Source: Aureobasidium sp. EXF-3400 (Eukaryota; Ascomycota; Dothideomycetes; Dothideales; Saccotheciaceae). From it: a stretch of DNA of 64,000 nt. The notes beneath the pieces are model-generated. The model was not told where the DNA came from and did no database searches. It was given only the letters and a program-made list of their open reading frames with translations. Of this stretch, positions 33,645-43,930 are shown piece after piece (positions within the stretch are counted from its first letter, which is position 1; every line of letters begins with the position of its first letter). The position numbers and the translations under genes are program-made. The DNA is taken from contig SWBL01000182.1 of NCBI GenBank assembly GCA_024195585.1, positions 1 through 64,000 of the forward strand. Direction: 5' to 3'.

Positions 33645-35738
33645 TTATGTTTGCTGTGTGAGGCCTTGTGCGATGAGGCCTGAGAAATCCACACCGGCCT
33701 CACCCAGGACAGCAGCCTGCTCTCGAACAACATCAATGCACTCATTCCATAAAGGACTGCCTCTTTCCACGCTACTGAGCTGGCGGTCCAAGCTTTCATT
33801 AAACTCGTCAATTCGTTCTTTGGCCCATTTGACGACTGCTGATGACGAGGTAGGAGGGAATGAGGATGAAAAGGTGCGGAGAGTATGCAGGATGATCGCA
33901 AACGTGACGTAAGAAAGTGCCGTCAAGTGTGGTGGCAGAGATCCGGTGAAGGGGATTTGTCTGCAGAGTGTCAGCAATTGAAAGCAGGCAAGCACAATGA
34001 CCACGAACCTTGCTCTTTTTCTGAGAACCTCCTTACGAGATTCCAAATAGGCAGAGCGAGCCGTCTCTTCAAATCCGAGTCTCATCAGCCAACCGACGTT
34101 TTCCTTGGTAGCCGCTGCCCCAGAGTTCGTGTCCTTAAGCCGCCTGGCCAGCATAGTAGCCAATTTGGCGTTACGTTGATCTACCTTCGATAGAATGATG
34201 TCTTGAGCAACATTGTTGCCCTTGATGTTCTTTGCGAGTTTGCGCAACTTCTCGCTCAAACTTACAGCATCATCGAAATGTTGCAGCGCTATACTGAGAT
34301 CTAACGCGTCTACCTGGTTTTCGACCCAACGCAGAGTCTGTTGTTTGCCGTCGACATCAATGAGCGTCGAGGAAGAGTTAAGGGCGGAGGTGTCTGTGGT
34401 TTGAGTTGTCGCTTTCTTGTAGAATCGAGATTGTCCAGTAAGGAAAGCAAGTTCATCCATGGCACGGTCCCGGTGGTCTTGGTCTGCGGCCGTGGTCTTG
34501 CGCAGATCTTCGACGGATTTGCGGAAATGAACGAGCAAAGTGTTGACCTCCTGGCCGGCATCAGAAGCACTAGATGATGCTAATGTCCAAGACTCGTTCC
34601 CGATACGCACACTGAGAGCAGTGGTTATATTATGTCGATCGTCAGTAGCACGTGTGGATATGTCGGTCATTTGAATATCCTGCAGCGGCCAGCATCGCTC
34701 GGCGACGAGTTGGGTCTGTGTTTGAGTCTGCTGATAGACAGAAGCACGTTTGCTTTGGGGGCTAGAATTCATGCCAGGAGGGTCGAAACGTTTCTTTTCA
34801 CTAGCCAACAGTAGATGATCATTCAGAAGAATAACATGGACTCGGCGACGAGGCTTCCAGGTGGCAGCATTTAGTTCGAGCCAGCGACCAGACTCGTAGA
34901 CAATGTGGCGGCCGGGTACAGCAGGGAGGAACTTTTGAGAGCCCTCGACACGTTTCCACATGGCTTGCAGATGGGTAGACCACAAAGCTTCTAGGTTGGC
35001 GACACTGCTACGATTTGAGCGCTTCCGGTTCTGTTGCTCAGTCTGGTCGTCCCTTGTTGAGCCAGCAGAGGTAGCGTGAGACAGGACGCCAGTGAGTTCT
35101 GACATGAGAGCTCTAAGCGTGTGCATCTCGGACTTGAGCTTGTCGGCCTCATTGGATATATGGATGAATTGAGTGCGATTTTGGTAGACATTATGTTGCA
35201 GGTCGGTCGAGGTGCGGTTCTTGAGCTTGCGCAGTTCCTGCTGGTAGGTGTGGATGTCGGCCTCGGAAGCGTCCTGCAGCAGAATGCTCACGTATTGGTC
35301 AGGTTGCAGGTCGGGGTCGCGCAGGGCATTGACATCGACTCTGATGGGCTCGCCACGTTCGGCACGGCGGTCAGGCGAGCGATTCGGACGCGATTGGGCG
35401 AGATGTTGGGGGATGTTTGGGACCGAGGGAGCTCGCTCGGCATCCTGGGGATAGTTGGCGAAACGAGTCGAGTAGCGGCGCTTGACCAAGTCGGCAGTAC
35501 GATCGGGACCTCCTAACGATGGTCTTGGACGGGGTACGGCAAGGCTGGTCTGGCTAGTCTGGCTGTTGTTGCGAGGGGCAGTGTCCGAGGACTGTTGGCG
35601 GTGTAGCGGCGGAGGGTGCAGCGAGGGATTCGAGTCGTCTTGCGGGGCAGCAACTATCTGTCGGGGAGCACTGATTTGGGGACGCTTGGTCGTCTTCTTC
35701 TTGCGCAACGAGACAATTCCCTTTGCCTTTTCCGACAT
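33645..35738 (-). CDS. EXO84: Exocyst complex subunit EXO84
   Basis: Subunit of the octameric exocyst that tethers secretory vesicles at the plasma membrane. Exons run 35738-34009 and 33960-33645 (681 residues). Order: a disordered basic N-terminus (MSEKAKGIVSLRKKKTTKRP), a Vps51/Exo84-type coiled coil (about 150-215: QYVSILLQDASEADIHTYQQ, ELRKLKNRTS), a PH domain (about 250-400: WLELNAATWKPRRRVHVILL, NDHLLLASEKKRF) and C-terminal helical CATCHR repeats. The 48-nt intron (donor GTTCGT, branch CTGAC, acceptor CTGCAG) keeps frame and has no stop, so an unspliced reading adds 16 residues. The frame also extends to an ATG at 35927, adding 63 hydrophobic/Pro-rich residues not known in EXO84; I prefer 35738. 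Confidence 0.9.
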   Translation of the reverse strand: MSEKAKGIVSLRKKKTTKRPQISAPRQIVAAPQDDSNPSLHPPPLHRQQSSDTAPRNNSQTSQTSLAVPRPRPSLGGPDRTADLVKRRYSTRFANYPQDAERAPSVPNIPQHLAQSRPNRSPDRRAERGEPIRVDVNALRDPDLQPDQYVSILLQDASEADIHTYQQELRKLKNRTSTDLQHNVYQNRTQFIHISNEADKLKSEMHTLRALMSELTGVLSHATSAGSTRDDQTEQQNRKRSNRSSVANLEALWSTHLQAMWKRVEGSQKFLPAVPGRHIVYESGRWLELNAATWKPRRRVHVILLNDHLLLASEKKRFDPPGMNSSPQSKRASVYQQTQTQTQLVAERCWPLQDIQMTDISTRATDDRHNITTALSVRIGNESWTLASSSASDAGQEVNTLLVHFRKSVEDLRKTTAADQDHRDRAMDELAFLTGQSRFYKKATTQTTDTSALNSSSTLIDVDGKQQTLRWVENQVDALDLSIALQHFDDAVSLSEKLRKLAKNIKGNNVAQDIILSKVDQRNAKLATMLARRLKDTNSGAAATKENVGWLMRLGFEETARSAYLESRKEVLRKRARFVVIVLACFQLLTLCRQIPFTGSLPPHLTALSYVTFAIILHTLRTFSSSFPPTSSSAVVKWAKERIDEFNESLDRQLSSVERGSPLWNECIDVVREQAAVLGEAGVDFSGLIAQGLTQQT

Positions 35739-36046
35739 GGCGACGTGTCGAGGTAGATGCGGACAGGGTGAGCAAGCAGCTCTTGGGGAAGACGCGACTG
35801 ACGGACGAAGCTGGAGACGCGGGCCGGCCCACTCGGGCTGACGACGGTGGAGAAAGAAGGCCAGCACGGCCAGCCAAGATTCAAGAAACGCGAAAGCTGA
35901 ACTGAAAATCACCGTCACCGTCACCATCGCCAGCTACCATCCAGCTAACGCTTTGCATACCCTCCACCGATCCTGCACCTGTCGCTGTTCATCAAGACTC
36001 GCTCTCACTCTCGCGCCTAGCCCGACACACTCTCACACATCTCATT
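35739..36046. promoter_or_regulatory. Divergent promoter region, EXO84 / TOM20
   Basis: 308 bp. Pyrimidine-rich before the TOM20 ATG. A short GTCACC triplication near 35912-35926 is the only visible pattern. Confidence 0.5.
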
Positions 36047-36626
36047 ATGCCTTCAACAACACCCTCATCTGGCGTGCAGACGTCGACCATCATCCTCGCA
36101 ACCCTCGGTACCGTCACCACCGCTGCCCTCGCATACGCCGTCTACTTTGACTACAAGAGACGATCCGACCCTGCCTTCCGTCGCTCGCTCAAGCGTCAGC
36201 AGAAGCAAGTCTCCAAGGCTGCAAAGGACGAGGCCGTTGCCGCTGAGAAGGGCCAGAAGGAAAAGGTCCGCCAGGTTGTCGACCAGGCCAACGACGAGGG
36301 ATTCCCTTCGGACCCCGAGAAGACCGAGGAGTACTTCATGACCGAGGTTGCCCGCGGTGAGCAGATGTGCCAGGACGGCTCCGACCCCGTCGACGCTGCC
36401 CTCTGTTTCTACAAGGCTCTCAAGGTCTACCCCCAGCCCAGAGAGCTCATCAACATCTACGACAAGACCGTCCCCAAGGTAAAATGCCCGCCATGTTTTT
36501 GTAGTTTGTCACTTGTGTACTGACACGCTACAGCCCATCCTTGACATCCTCGCCGAGATGATCGCCGTCGACAGCAGCATAAACGTCTCTGCCTCCGCCG
36601 TTCCCGAGTCTGAGCCCGTCGAGTAG
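36047..36626 (+). CDS. TOM20: Mitochondrial import receptor TOM20
   Basis: Outer-membrane receptor that recognises presequences for the TOM complex. Exons are 36047-36478 and 36534-36626 (174 residues) with a 55-nt intron. It has an N-terminal membrane anchor (about 12-32, STIILATLGTVTTAALAYAV) followed by a positive YFDYKRRSDPAFRRSLKR stretch that sets the N-out orientation. The cytosolic TPR-like receptor domain runs from about 85 to 145 (EEYFMTEVARGEQM, AALCFYKALKVYPQPRELI, IYDKTVP). The C-terminus is a short acidic tail. Converges with CLP1, 225 bp between stops. Confidence 0.95.
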
Positions 36627-36851
36627 ATCTCCCACTTCAAAATTCTCGATACGACACTTCCCTTTTCCCGTCCTCCTCCTCTTCATGCCTGTACCATCAC
36701 CCCGTCTTGTACATATAGCTCACGTCTTGGGTCTCGAAATCTTGCCAATATTCTGTTCTTTTCTAAAGCTTTCTATGAATGCTAGTCCTTAAGGTAAAAA
36801 TGCCTTCGTTCTCCCATAACGCCACGCTCATGTGAAAACCGTAACCATTTT

Positions 36852-38276
36852 CTATGCAACCAAGTCACCGACGCCCTCCGGCCAATTGCCCCAAACCAAT
36901 GCTCGATCGCCCCATCTGCTCGGATGCGGTGCCAGGAAGCGTACTTTTCTCCTGGTTTCGTCCACTTCGGCCACGTACACGAATCCCATGACACAACTGT
37001 CGCGCACGTTGTCTAGAGACGAGTTTCCAGAGCAGAACTTGACAGACAGGATTGCGTTGACCATCCCTTGACTCGCTGTCACCTTCTCTAGTGATGTTAC
37101 ATTTCCAGACCCCGGGTCGTCGTCGTAGTCCATGCCGGGTAAGAATGAAGATTGTGCGTGTGATGCTGTACTGTCCACCGCCTTGTAGATAGTCAAATCG
37201 CCAAAGTCCCACCATTGGCCGTGCGGGTTCAGTGACGTTCGACTGTCGCCGAAAAAGTAATTCTTGATCTGTTGCTGACGGGCTTGACGCATGAGACCCT
37301 CGTCCCGGGCTACGGCGCCGCCTGACTTTGATATGCGAAAGACGTGCACCACCTCATCGGAGCTCTTGGGGCTGGCAAACTTGCGTAAGAGGTCGTTGTA
37401 CAGCCTCTCCGAGCCCAGTGTGAGAACGACGTTGATGCTGAATTCTGAAATGATGTGCATGAGAAGGTCGTAATTGCCTTTTGGTTGGTTGATGCTTCCG
37501 GGTGTGTCGATAATGATGCCACTCTGCTTTGCCTCGTTGTCCTCCTCCAGTCTGCTGGTAACAGCCAGAGCAGCGCGTGTGACGAGAGGCTTGAACATGC
37601 GGGTGTTGTCTTCGGGAGATGCGAATGGGAAATGGTAGACCAATGGTGTCTTGACGGGCACTCCAGTAGGGCCAGAAACAGGACTGCTTCCCCAGCCATC
37701 TTCAACATCGAGCATGCTGTTCATTGTAACTGCACTCAGACTGCCGGGTATGCTGAGTAGACCTTCGCGCGGATCCATGTTGACAACGGTCGGTGTTCGT
37801 CCCATCTTCAAGCTCCATGCCGTCAAGCACTTGAGCAGACTTGTCTTTCCGCTGTCATCAGGACCCACGATCAGCACGCGTGGGCCACCGTTACTGTCTC
37901 TGCCATTCCCAGCATCGTCACGCGCTGTCTCCAGCATGCCGTGGACGTTCAGCCACTCGACCATGGCCTCTGTCTCAGAGCCGACATATTCGCTGTCGAC
38001 CTCGCCGTGCAGCTCCAGGGTACATCCATGCCAGGTGAAAACAGCGCCTTTAGTGCCGCTGAAAGTGTAGGTGGTGCTAGGTGCGAGCTCGCTGCCAAAT
38101 ATTTCGGCTGTTCCTCGTATCAGGCGTATGCGGTATGATTTGTTGGATGCGACTTCGAAGCGCAGTTCTGAGCGCGCGGGCAGCTCTTCGGTTCGTGGTG
38201 GCGCATGCGATGCTGCATCCGGTTGTGGTGTTGCCGCTGATGGCGCAGAGAGAGATAGACCAGGCAGAAGCGACAT
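36852..38276 (-). CDS. CLP1: mRNA cleavage and polyadenylation factor CLP1
   Basis: Subunit of cleavage factor IA, which works with Pcf11 in 3'-end formation. Intronless, 474 residues from MSLLPGLSLS; the frame opens 39 codons earlier only at a non-ATG codon. N-terminal beta domain (about 36-110, LRFEVASNKSYRIRLIRGTA), then the P-loop of the polynucleotide-kinase-like core: Walker A GPDDSGKT (138-145), the clamp VVNMDPREGLLSIPG and IIIDTPGSINQPKG (Walker B region). The C-terminal beta domain has MGFVYVAEVDETRRKVRFLA. Fungal Clp1 binds ATP but usually lacks kinase activity. Codon use is GC-rich. Confidence 0.95.
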   Translation of the reverse strand: MSLLPGLSLSAPSAATPQPDAASHAPPRTEELPARSELRFEVASNKSYRIRLIRGTAEIFGSELAPSTTYTFSGTKGAVFTWHGCTLELHGEVDSEYVGSETEAMVEWLNVHGMLETARDDAGNGRDSNGGPRVLIVGPDDSGKTSLLKCLTAWSLKMGRTPTVVNMDPREGLLSIPGSLSAVTMNSMLDVEDGWGSSPVSGPTGVPVKTPLVYHFPFASPEDNTRMFKPLVTRAALAVTSRLEEDNEAKQSGIIIDTPGSINQPKGNYDLLMHIISEFSINVVLTLGSERLYNDLLRKFASPKSSDEVVHVFRISKSGGAVARDEGLMRQARQQQIKNYFFGDSRTSLNPHGQWWDFGDLTIYKAVDSTASHAQSSFLPGMDYDDDPGSGNVTSLEKVTASQGMVNAILSVKFCSGNSSLDNVRDSCVMGFVYVAEVDETRRKVRFLAPHPSRWGDRALVWGNWPEGVGDLVA

Positions 38277-38534
38277 CGAAAGCGGCGCAATGGGTGGTGT
38301 TGTGTTGATCCTGGCGGTATTGATGCGACTTTGGATGGTGGGGCTTTCGAAGGTGGATGAGATGAATGTAGAATTCGCTGCACAATTTATCAATCAAAAT
38401 CACAATATTGCTCAATATAATCGTTCGCATTCTTGACGCGGTCTACAAGTGAAATGGCTAACTAAGGTGCGTCTTTATGTACTCCGATGGATGGGCTACA
38501 CAAATGATTCTCATTGCTCATGCTTTCACCCTGC

Positions 38535-39672
38535 TCACTTACGTCCGATCTCCTTCGTCAAGTCTCTCAGGACCTTGCGAACGCTGCGTATGCCCATCAA
38601 CATATTCTTATCCGGCCCTTGCCCTGGTGTCCACTCTGCATGAGCAAAGTCAATCATTTTGATGTCGAATAGCTTTGGCTCAGCTTGCTCGTCGTCGTCT
38701 TCATCATCTTCTTCATATTCATCGATATCCTCACCTCCTTTCCTGCCACCATCTGAGCTTCGCTGCTGTTCCATCTGTGCAACGGCAGAGTCAAGAGCCT
38801 CTTTACGCGCTTGTGGGTCTCCCTCGTAGACAAACAGTAAGCTCGCAGAGTACATTCTGCTCTCCTGCTCAGCAATGATTTGTTCTATAGCACCGACGGC
38901 CTCTTCAATGTTGCTGATGACATCTTCGACTATTTCTGGAGTCTCCGTCTTCTGATCGACACAGAGGAAGGTGGAGAAAGCATCCTTTACATTGTCTGAC
39001 GTTAAGGTTCGGCCGTAGAACTTGTCGAACACTTTGTACTCTCCCAAGCCTTCGGGATGCCATACCTTCATACCTGCTATTCTGAAGCCGAGCGAGCCAC
39101 TAGTAGTCTGGGATGCGACATCGTCCAGCTTGGTACGTTTAGCAGGTGCTGCATCATCAGCCCACAGTCGTTTGCCCAGCTTTACATCGACGAAATTGGG
39201 CCTTTTGAAGCCAGCCAATACGTTCTCCAACACGATGGCAAGTCCTGTATCCAGTTTCTTTCCTCGTAGGGGATTGTTTGTCTCATCTACAGGTTTCGAG
39301 TCCTTTTCGGGGGTTTCGTCTTCGAGCGCGGCAGGTAAGACGATCGCTTCATTGCCAGTAGAGCTTGCAGCAGCGGTGGTGAGATGCCCCTGAAGTTCTT
39401 TGGATTGGCCACGTTGCAGACTGCCCATGAAGGTCGGCATAAGCTGGGCGAACTCTGGGTGCTCAGCATTGGAAACCTCGTAGAATTCCACCTCAGCAGC
39501 GACGCATGGTTTAATGATCAGACTGCCAGATGCGTCTGACATGACGCCGTCACTATTGTTTCATTAGTTCCATAGTGCCGACATAATCGATGTAAGCATA
39601 GATAGCTTACTGGCCAGCCGCGACATTGTCGAATGCGACGAGAGAATTCCAGTCCAGACCACTTTCCGTCAT
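38535..39672 (-). CDS. Inositol polyphosphate multikinase (ARG82/IPK2)
   Basis: Phosphorylates IP3 to IP4/IP5 and in yeast also links to transcription (Arg82). Exons run 39672-39611 and 39552-38535 (359 residues); the 58-nt intron joins NVAAGH to DGVMSDASGSLIIKP, the expected N-terminal motif. The IPK signature PxxxDxKxG is PNFVDVKLG (139-147). SASLLFVYEG supplies the SSLL-type element and DFAHAEWTPGQGPDKNMLMG the catalytic metal-binding Asp region. An acidic loop (DEYEEDDEDDDEQ) precedes it. The stop TGA overlaps a perfect GTAAGT donor, so a further 3' exon cannot be excluded. Confidence 0.9.
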
Positions 39673-40343
39673 TGTTTATTTATCCGTTGTCGTGAGACTG
39701 ACTGGGGGTAACCGCGAGCTCCAGATACAGTTCGGGTGGCGCTTTGCGGAGCGAGCGACACAAGCCACAGAAGTGGCGCAGTTGACATACTCTACATCGT
39801 AGATTATGTTTGTGCATCCTTCTGATCATTGACTATCCAAGCTCTTGCTTGTCTAGTAGCAGTACTGATGATAGGAACCATTGTATGAGTTCTGTAACAA
39901 TGTTTCCAAACGAGCTGCTCGTCATGGCTCCCAACTTGGGTCTGACAGTCTATCTTCTATCGGTTCACTTCTTCAGATAACTCTCACAGAATATCAACAT
40001 CCAATCTATATTGCTGCCGAGCTCTCAGTCTAAGATTCTAGGTCAGAAGATTGTGTGACCAAGTTGTGTGTTCTCCTCATGCGTCTACTGATCTTGTGAC
40101 ACGTTCGATCCAAGCCTGCATCTCCCCGACTTAGCCCTGCATCAATCAACCATTCATTGCTTCACATCAAGCAAAATTAAGTCCATCACTACCCGTTTGC
40201 GTATCACCAAACGCTTGAGTCTACTCACCTTTAGTCTTCGCTATTTGCTCCGCATTCACCTTGCTCAATCTCTCTCTCAACTCCATTACTTTACCTGCTT
40301 CTCTGCCTTTTCTGCTGCACCATCCAGCAGGATCAAGTTCCCC
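39673..40343. promoter_or_regulatory. Divergent upstream region, IPMK / La-Arb1
   Basis: 671 bp between divergent starts. The 100 bp before the ATG at 40344 are pyrimidine-rich leader-like sequence. I see no gene. Confidence 0.45.
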
Positions 40344-42432
40344 ATGGAGCACATCGATACACCGCCCATCGACATCGCAAGACAGAGTACCGAAGACTCC
40401 AGCCCGTACGTACAGAGAGAGATCCACCGAGATGATGATGACCTGACAGTTATCAATCCAGGCCCGGCAGCTCCGACAACACAACAAATGACACGGTCAT
40501 CGAAGCCGGACCCAATGCTCAAGCCACAAGCAGTCTCCAACCACCGGAGTACGCAGAGCACCCCAAGGGCGATGAGATTGTGAGACAGGCCAGTCGCACC
40601 ACCTCGCCTTCATGTCTGCGGCTTTTCAGCTCACTGTCAGCAGGTTGAGTATTACTTCTCCGACGAGAACCTTCCCAAGGACAAATACCTTCTCGACAAG
40701 ACTGGCGGCAAGGAGAACAACCCCGTTGCTCTCAAATCGCTATGCCAATTCCCCAGGATGCGCAAGTACAAGCCCTTCAGATCTGTTGTGGAGTCTTTGA
40801 AGAGGAGCACAATGCTCGAGGTCATCGACAACAAGTACATCAAGCGCAGAATTCCGCTTGCCATAGAACCCACCGTGTCCCCTGAAGAGATCAAGGCAGC
40901 CATGGAGGAAGAGGAAAAGAGGAAGGGCAATAGGCCTCCAGCCGATCAGCCATGGATGACTAAGGGCATGGTAAGCTCCTTATAATTGTACACTGCAGAA
41001 ACAGCACCTGACTCTGTGTGCAGATGAAGCCCACAGGTTTCGAAGAGTTCTTTGCGGACGCACCTGTTACTCCTGCAGCATTCGAGGAGGAGCAGTCAAT
41101 CTACGACAGGTTCGTTTATTCTTCCGGTCAGTAAACGTTGACAGACTGCTGACTAGTCTACAGAGACATCTCGTTCGAAACGTGAGTTACAGAGTCACTC
41201 GACAGTGGACTCAAACGAATACTAACCATGTCTCAGACGTATCGAGACGGCTATCCAGCGTTACCGCGCTCGACGCAAGTTCCATCAACAAACAGCTCAA
41301 GTTTTTAACAAGTTCATGAACTATGGAGGCATCGAGTCTGGTCCCAAGATGTTTGGCGGCAGCGACAACAGAGACCTTGCTGAGATGGACGCTGCGCAAA
41401 TCGCTGCCCAGACTGCCATACATTTCGTCGCCGGGGATGTCATCTACTCCGACAGATGGGAGGTCGACTTTGCTGGCGTGGCAAAGGGTTTCCTGTAAGT
41501 TTTGACCATCAGTTTGACTTTGACTGCAGCTGATTGCCTCTAGGTCCTGCCACATGATGACGGAGCTCGAGAGTAGTTCAGGACAGGCAGAGATTGCAAG
41601 AGCCACCAATGTCATGCGCAACTTCTACAACTACTTGCTGCACCACAACGTCTGCCCAGAGTTCGAGAGCCAAATCCACGCCGCACGCAAAGTCTGCGAC
41701 CTCGCAGATGTAGAGCTCTTCAACGTGGTCGTCGCCAGTGAAAAGCTTCCGGGTCCGTTCAACACAGCCGTCTCAGCTACGCATGGTGGCACTCTCGCAG
41801 GCGTGTACAGCAGTGAGCAGCAGTGGGAAGACAGCGGAATCATAGGTCGTACTCTCCAAGATTGCAAGGACATTGTCAAGTTCGCCATCTCGGCTTACGG
41901 ATCTCAACAGCAATACGAAGGGGTTGCCGACGTCGGTAAGTTCGAGACTGTCTATCAAGAACAAATCAGCCTGGAGGTGATTAAGATCGAGATGGCCGAG
42001 GAGACGACGCGCGCACTCTACGCTGCAGCTCGAGAGGAGAAGCCATTCCTCGCTACCCTTGGCAAGCTTCATTGTCGTCGCTGGACCTACCCACTCGCAC
42101 CCAACTTCGACCATTCAGATGAGGCGCTGAGACGACAGCAAACCGAGCACACCATGACACTGTGGGTTGAAGAGGATATCCTGCAGTATTGTGCTGTGGG
42201 CACGAAGATCGAAGGCGAAGTGCGAGAGCTTGACATCGGAATCAAGTGGCTGGACAGCATTCGTGCCGTCGGTCCTTCGTTCTTCGAATGGCTGCCCAAC
42301 GAGCTCTACAAGGAGGAGAAGGCTTTGAAGGCTGAGTTGGAAGCACAGCAACAGAACAACCAGGTTAATTCGGAGCTGGAGGAGATTGAAGGTCCCGCCG
42401 AAGTTGTTGACCCTCAGACAGAGGACTCTTGA
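40344..42432 (+). CDS. La-motif / Arb1 fusion protein (Argonaute siRNA chaperone subunit)
   Basis: Seven exons: 40344-40405, 40462-40579, 40641-40970, 41024-41109, 41164-41181, 41237-41494, 41544-42432 (586 residues); all joins keep frame. Residues 1-60 are disordered. Residues 61-135 are a clear La motif: QVEYYFSDENLPKDKYLLDK, PVALKSLCQFPRMRKY and SVVESLKRSTMLEVIDN. A short linker (about 136-170) leads to the Arb1 region: KPTGFEEFFADAPVTPAAFE, then DRDISFETRIETAIQRYRAR, YGGIESGPKMFGG and SDRWEVDFAGVAKGFLSCHM. A 14-residue charged/Pro tail ends it. Arb1 is known from the fission yeast ARC complex, where with Arb2 it holds duplex siRNA on Argonaute for heterochromatin formation. The La motif binds RNA 3' ends in La and LARP proteins. 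S. pombe Arb1, as I know it, has no La motif. A mis-joined pair of genes is the main alternative, but there is no stop, promoter-sized gap or start between them. Confidence 0.82.
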
Positions 42433-42725
42433 GAGGCCTGTTTCGGGCGAAAATTGACACAGATGGCTGGAGAAAAATGTATTTTAGATCCACAAGCCTT
42501 CAGATTGTGATGTACCAATGCAGTTGCCAATCACAAACCATGGCGTTATCAATGTATAATAAAATACCTTGACAGCTGGGAACGAGTGCGAGATGTGTGA
42601 ATTTGCTGCAGAGATGACGCGAGCGGAAAACTGCCGCTGACAGCTCCCCCTCCCGATTGCGGGGCATCATTGTATTAGCCGCATTACAAATAGGGTGACG
42701 TGGATGCCTCAATTAACATCTCCAA

Positions 42726-43930
42726 ATGTCCGTCTTTTTGAAACACAGTGTTTCTTCCATACCAGTTCTAGCTTCACGTAGACTGACGGGATTATCTGGT
42801 CACTTCGTCCGCAGCATGGCTTCTCAATCACTTCCGAAGACAATGAAGGGTGTCATCATCGAGAAGACTGGTGGTACTGATGTTCTGCAATACAAGACAG
42901 ATCTATCTGTGCCGGAGCCCAAGGAGGGTCAGGTTCTGGTCAAAAATGACTATATCGGAATTAACTACATTGATACGTATGCACACCCTCCCATGCAATA
43001 GCAGTCACGAACTCACAGAGTGACAGTTACTTCCGCACTGGCTTGTATCCTGCTCCCAGCTACCCTTACATGCTTGGAAGAGAGGCAGAGGGTACAATCG
43101 TCGCGACCGGTCCTGACACACCACACGGTCTCAAGACTGGCGACCGTGTCGTTTACTTGTCCGAGGCAACCTACGCCGAGTATACTGCAGCTCCCGCAGC
43201 CAAGGCCATCAAGATCCCTTCTGAGATTGAACCTACCATCGCTTCTGCCGCGCTTCTTCAAGGTCTCACTGCTTTGACCCTGATCCGAGAGGCTTATCAT
43301 GTACAAAAAGGGGATTGGATCCTGGTTCATGCTGCCGCTGGAGGAGTCGGCTTGTGGCTCTGCCAGTTGCTCGCCGCTGTTGGTGCAAAGACCATTGCAA
43401 CAGCGAGCACACCGGAGAAGCTGGAGTTGGCTAAGAAGGCCGGTGCCGAAGTCCTCATCAACTACAGCCACGAGGATGTCAAGGCAAAGGTCGACGAGGT
43501 AACCAACAAACAGGGTGTTGCAGCAGTCTTTGATGGTGTTGGCAAGTCGACGTTTGATTTGAGTCTGGATTGTCTGGCTCGCAAGGGAACCATGGCCAGC
43601 TTTGGCAATGCCAGTGGTGCCGTGCCGCCTTTTGCACTCGCGCGACTCGGGGCCAAGAATGCCAAAGTTCTTCGCCCAACGCTGTTCAACTACATCGCGA
43701 CAAGGGAGGAATTTGAACAGTATACCAATGAGCTCTTCGAATTCATCGTCAAGGATAAGATGGACGTCCGAATCCACAAGGTGTATGACCTTGAGAATGT
43801 CGCTACCGCACACGAGGTAAGTAGAAGACACCGAGCTGGAGGCTTCTGTAACGTGATCATGGCAGTACTGACCAGAATCTAGGATATCGAAGGTCGTAAA
43901 ACCACGGGCAAGCTGCTATTGAAGCCTTAA
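42726..43930 (+). CDS. Quinone oxidoreductase, zeta-crystallin type (ZTA1-like)
   Basis: NADPH-dependent medium-chain reductase that reduces quinones by one electron; yeast Zta1 is the reference. Exons are 42726-42976, 43027-43816 and 43883-43930 (362 residues); introns are 50 and 66 nt and the 48-nt last exon was read directly (DIEGRKTTGKLLLKP). Residues 1-30 are an amphipathic Arg/Ser presequence and a second Met at 31 (MASQSLPKTMKG) starts the canonical enzyme, so mitochondrial and cytosolic forms are possible. The GroES-like domain includes YFRTGLYPAPSYPYMLGREA. The cofactor motif is AAAGGVGLWLCQLLAA. It lacks the zinc ligands of alcohol dehydrogenases. Confidence 0.92.

Noticed and set aside
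35739..35927. Upstream ATG giving EXO84 a hydrophobic 63-residue N-terminus that looks like a signal anchor
   Set aside because: EXO84 is a soluble exocyst subunit and the canonical basic start MSEKAKG follows; the extension lies in the short promoter shared with TOM20.
40573..40650. Alternative GC-AG intron that would give DEIVRQ-VEYYF at the La motif
   Set aside because: A canonical GTGAGA donor lies 9 nt earlier and joins in frame to CAG GTT GAG; the GC donor (GCCAGT) is weaker, though the resulting protein is also plausible.
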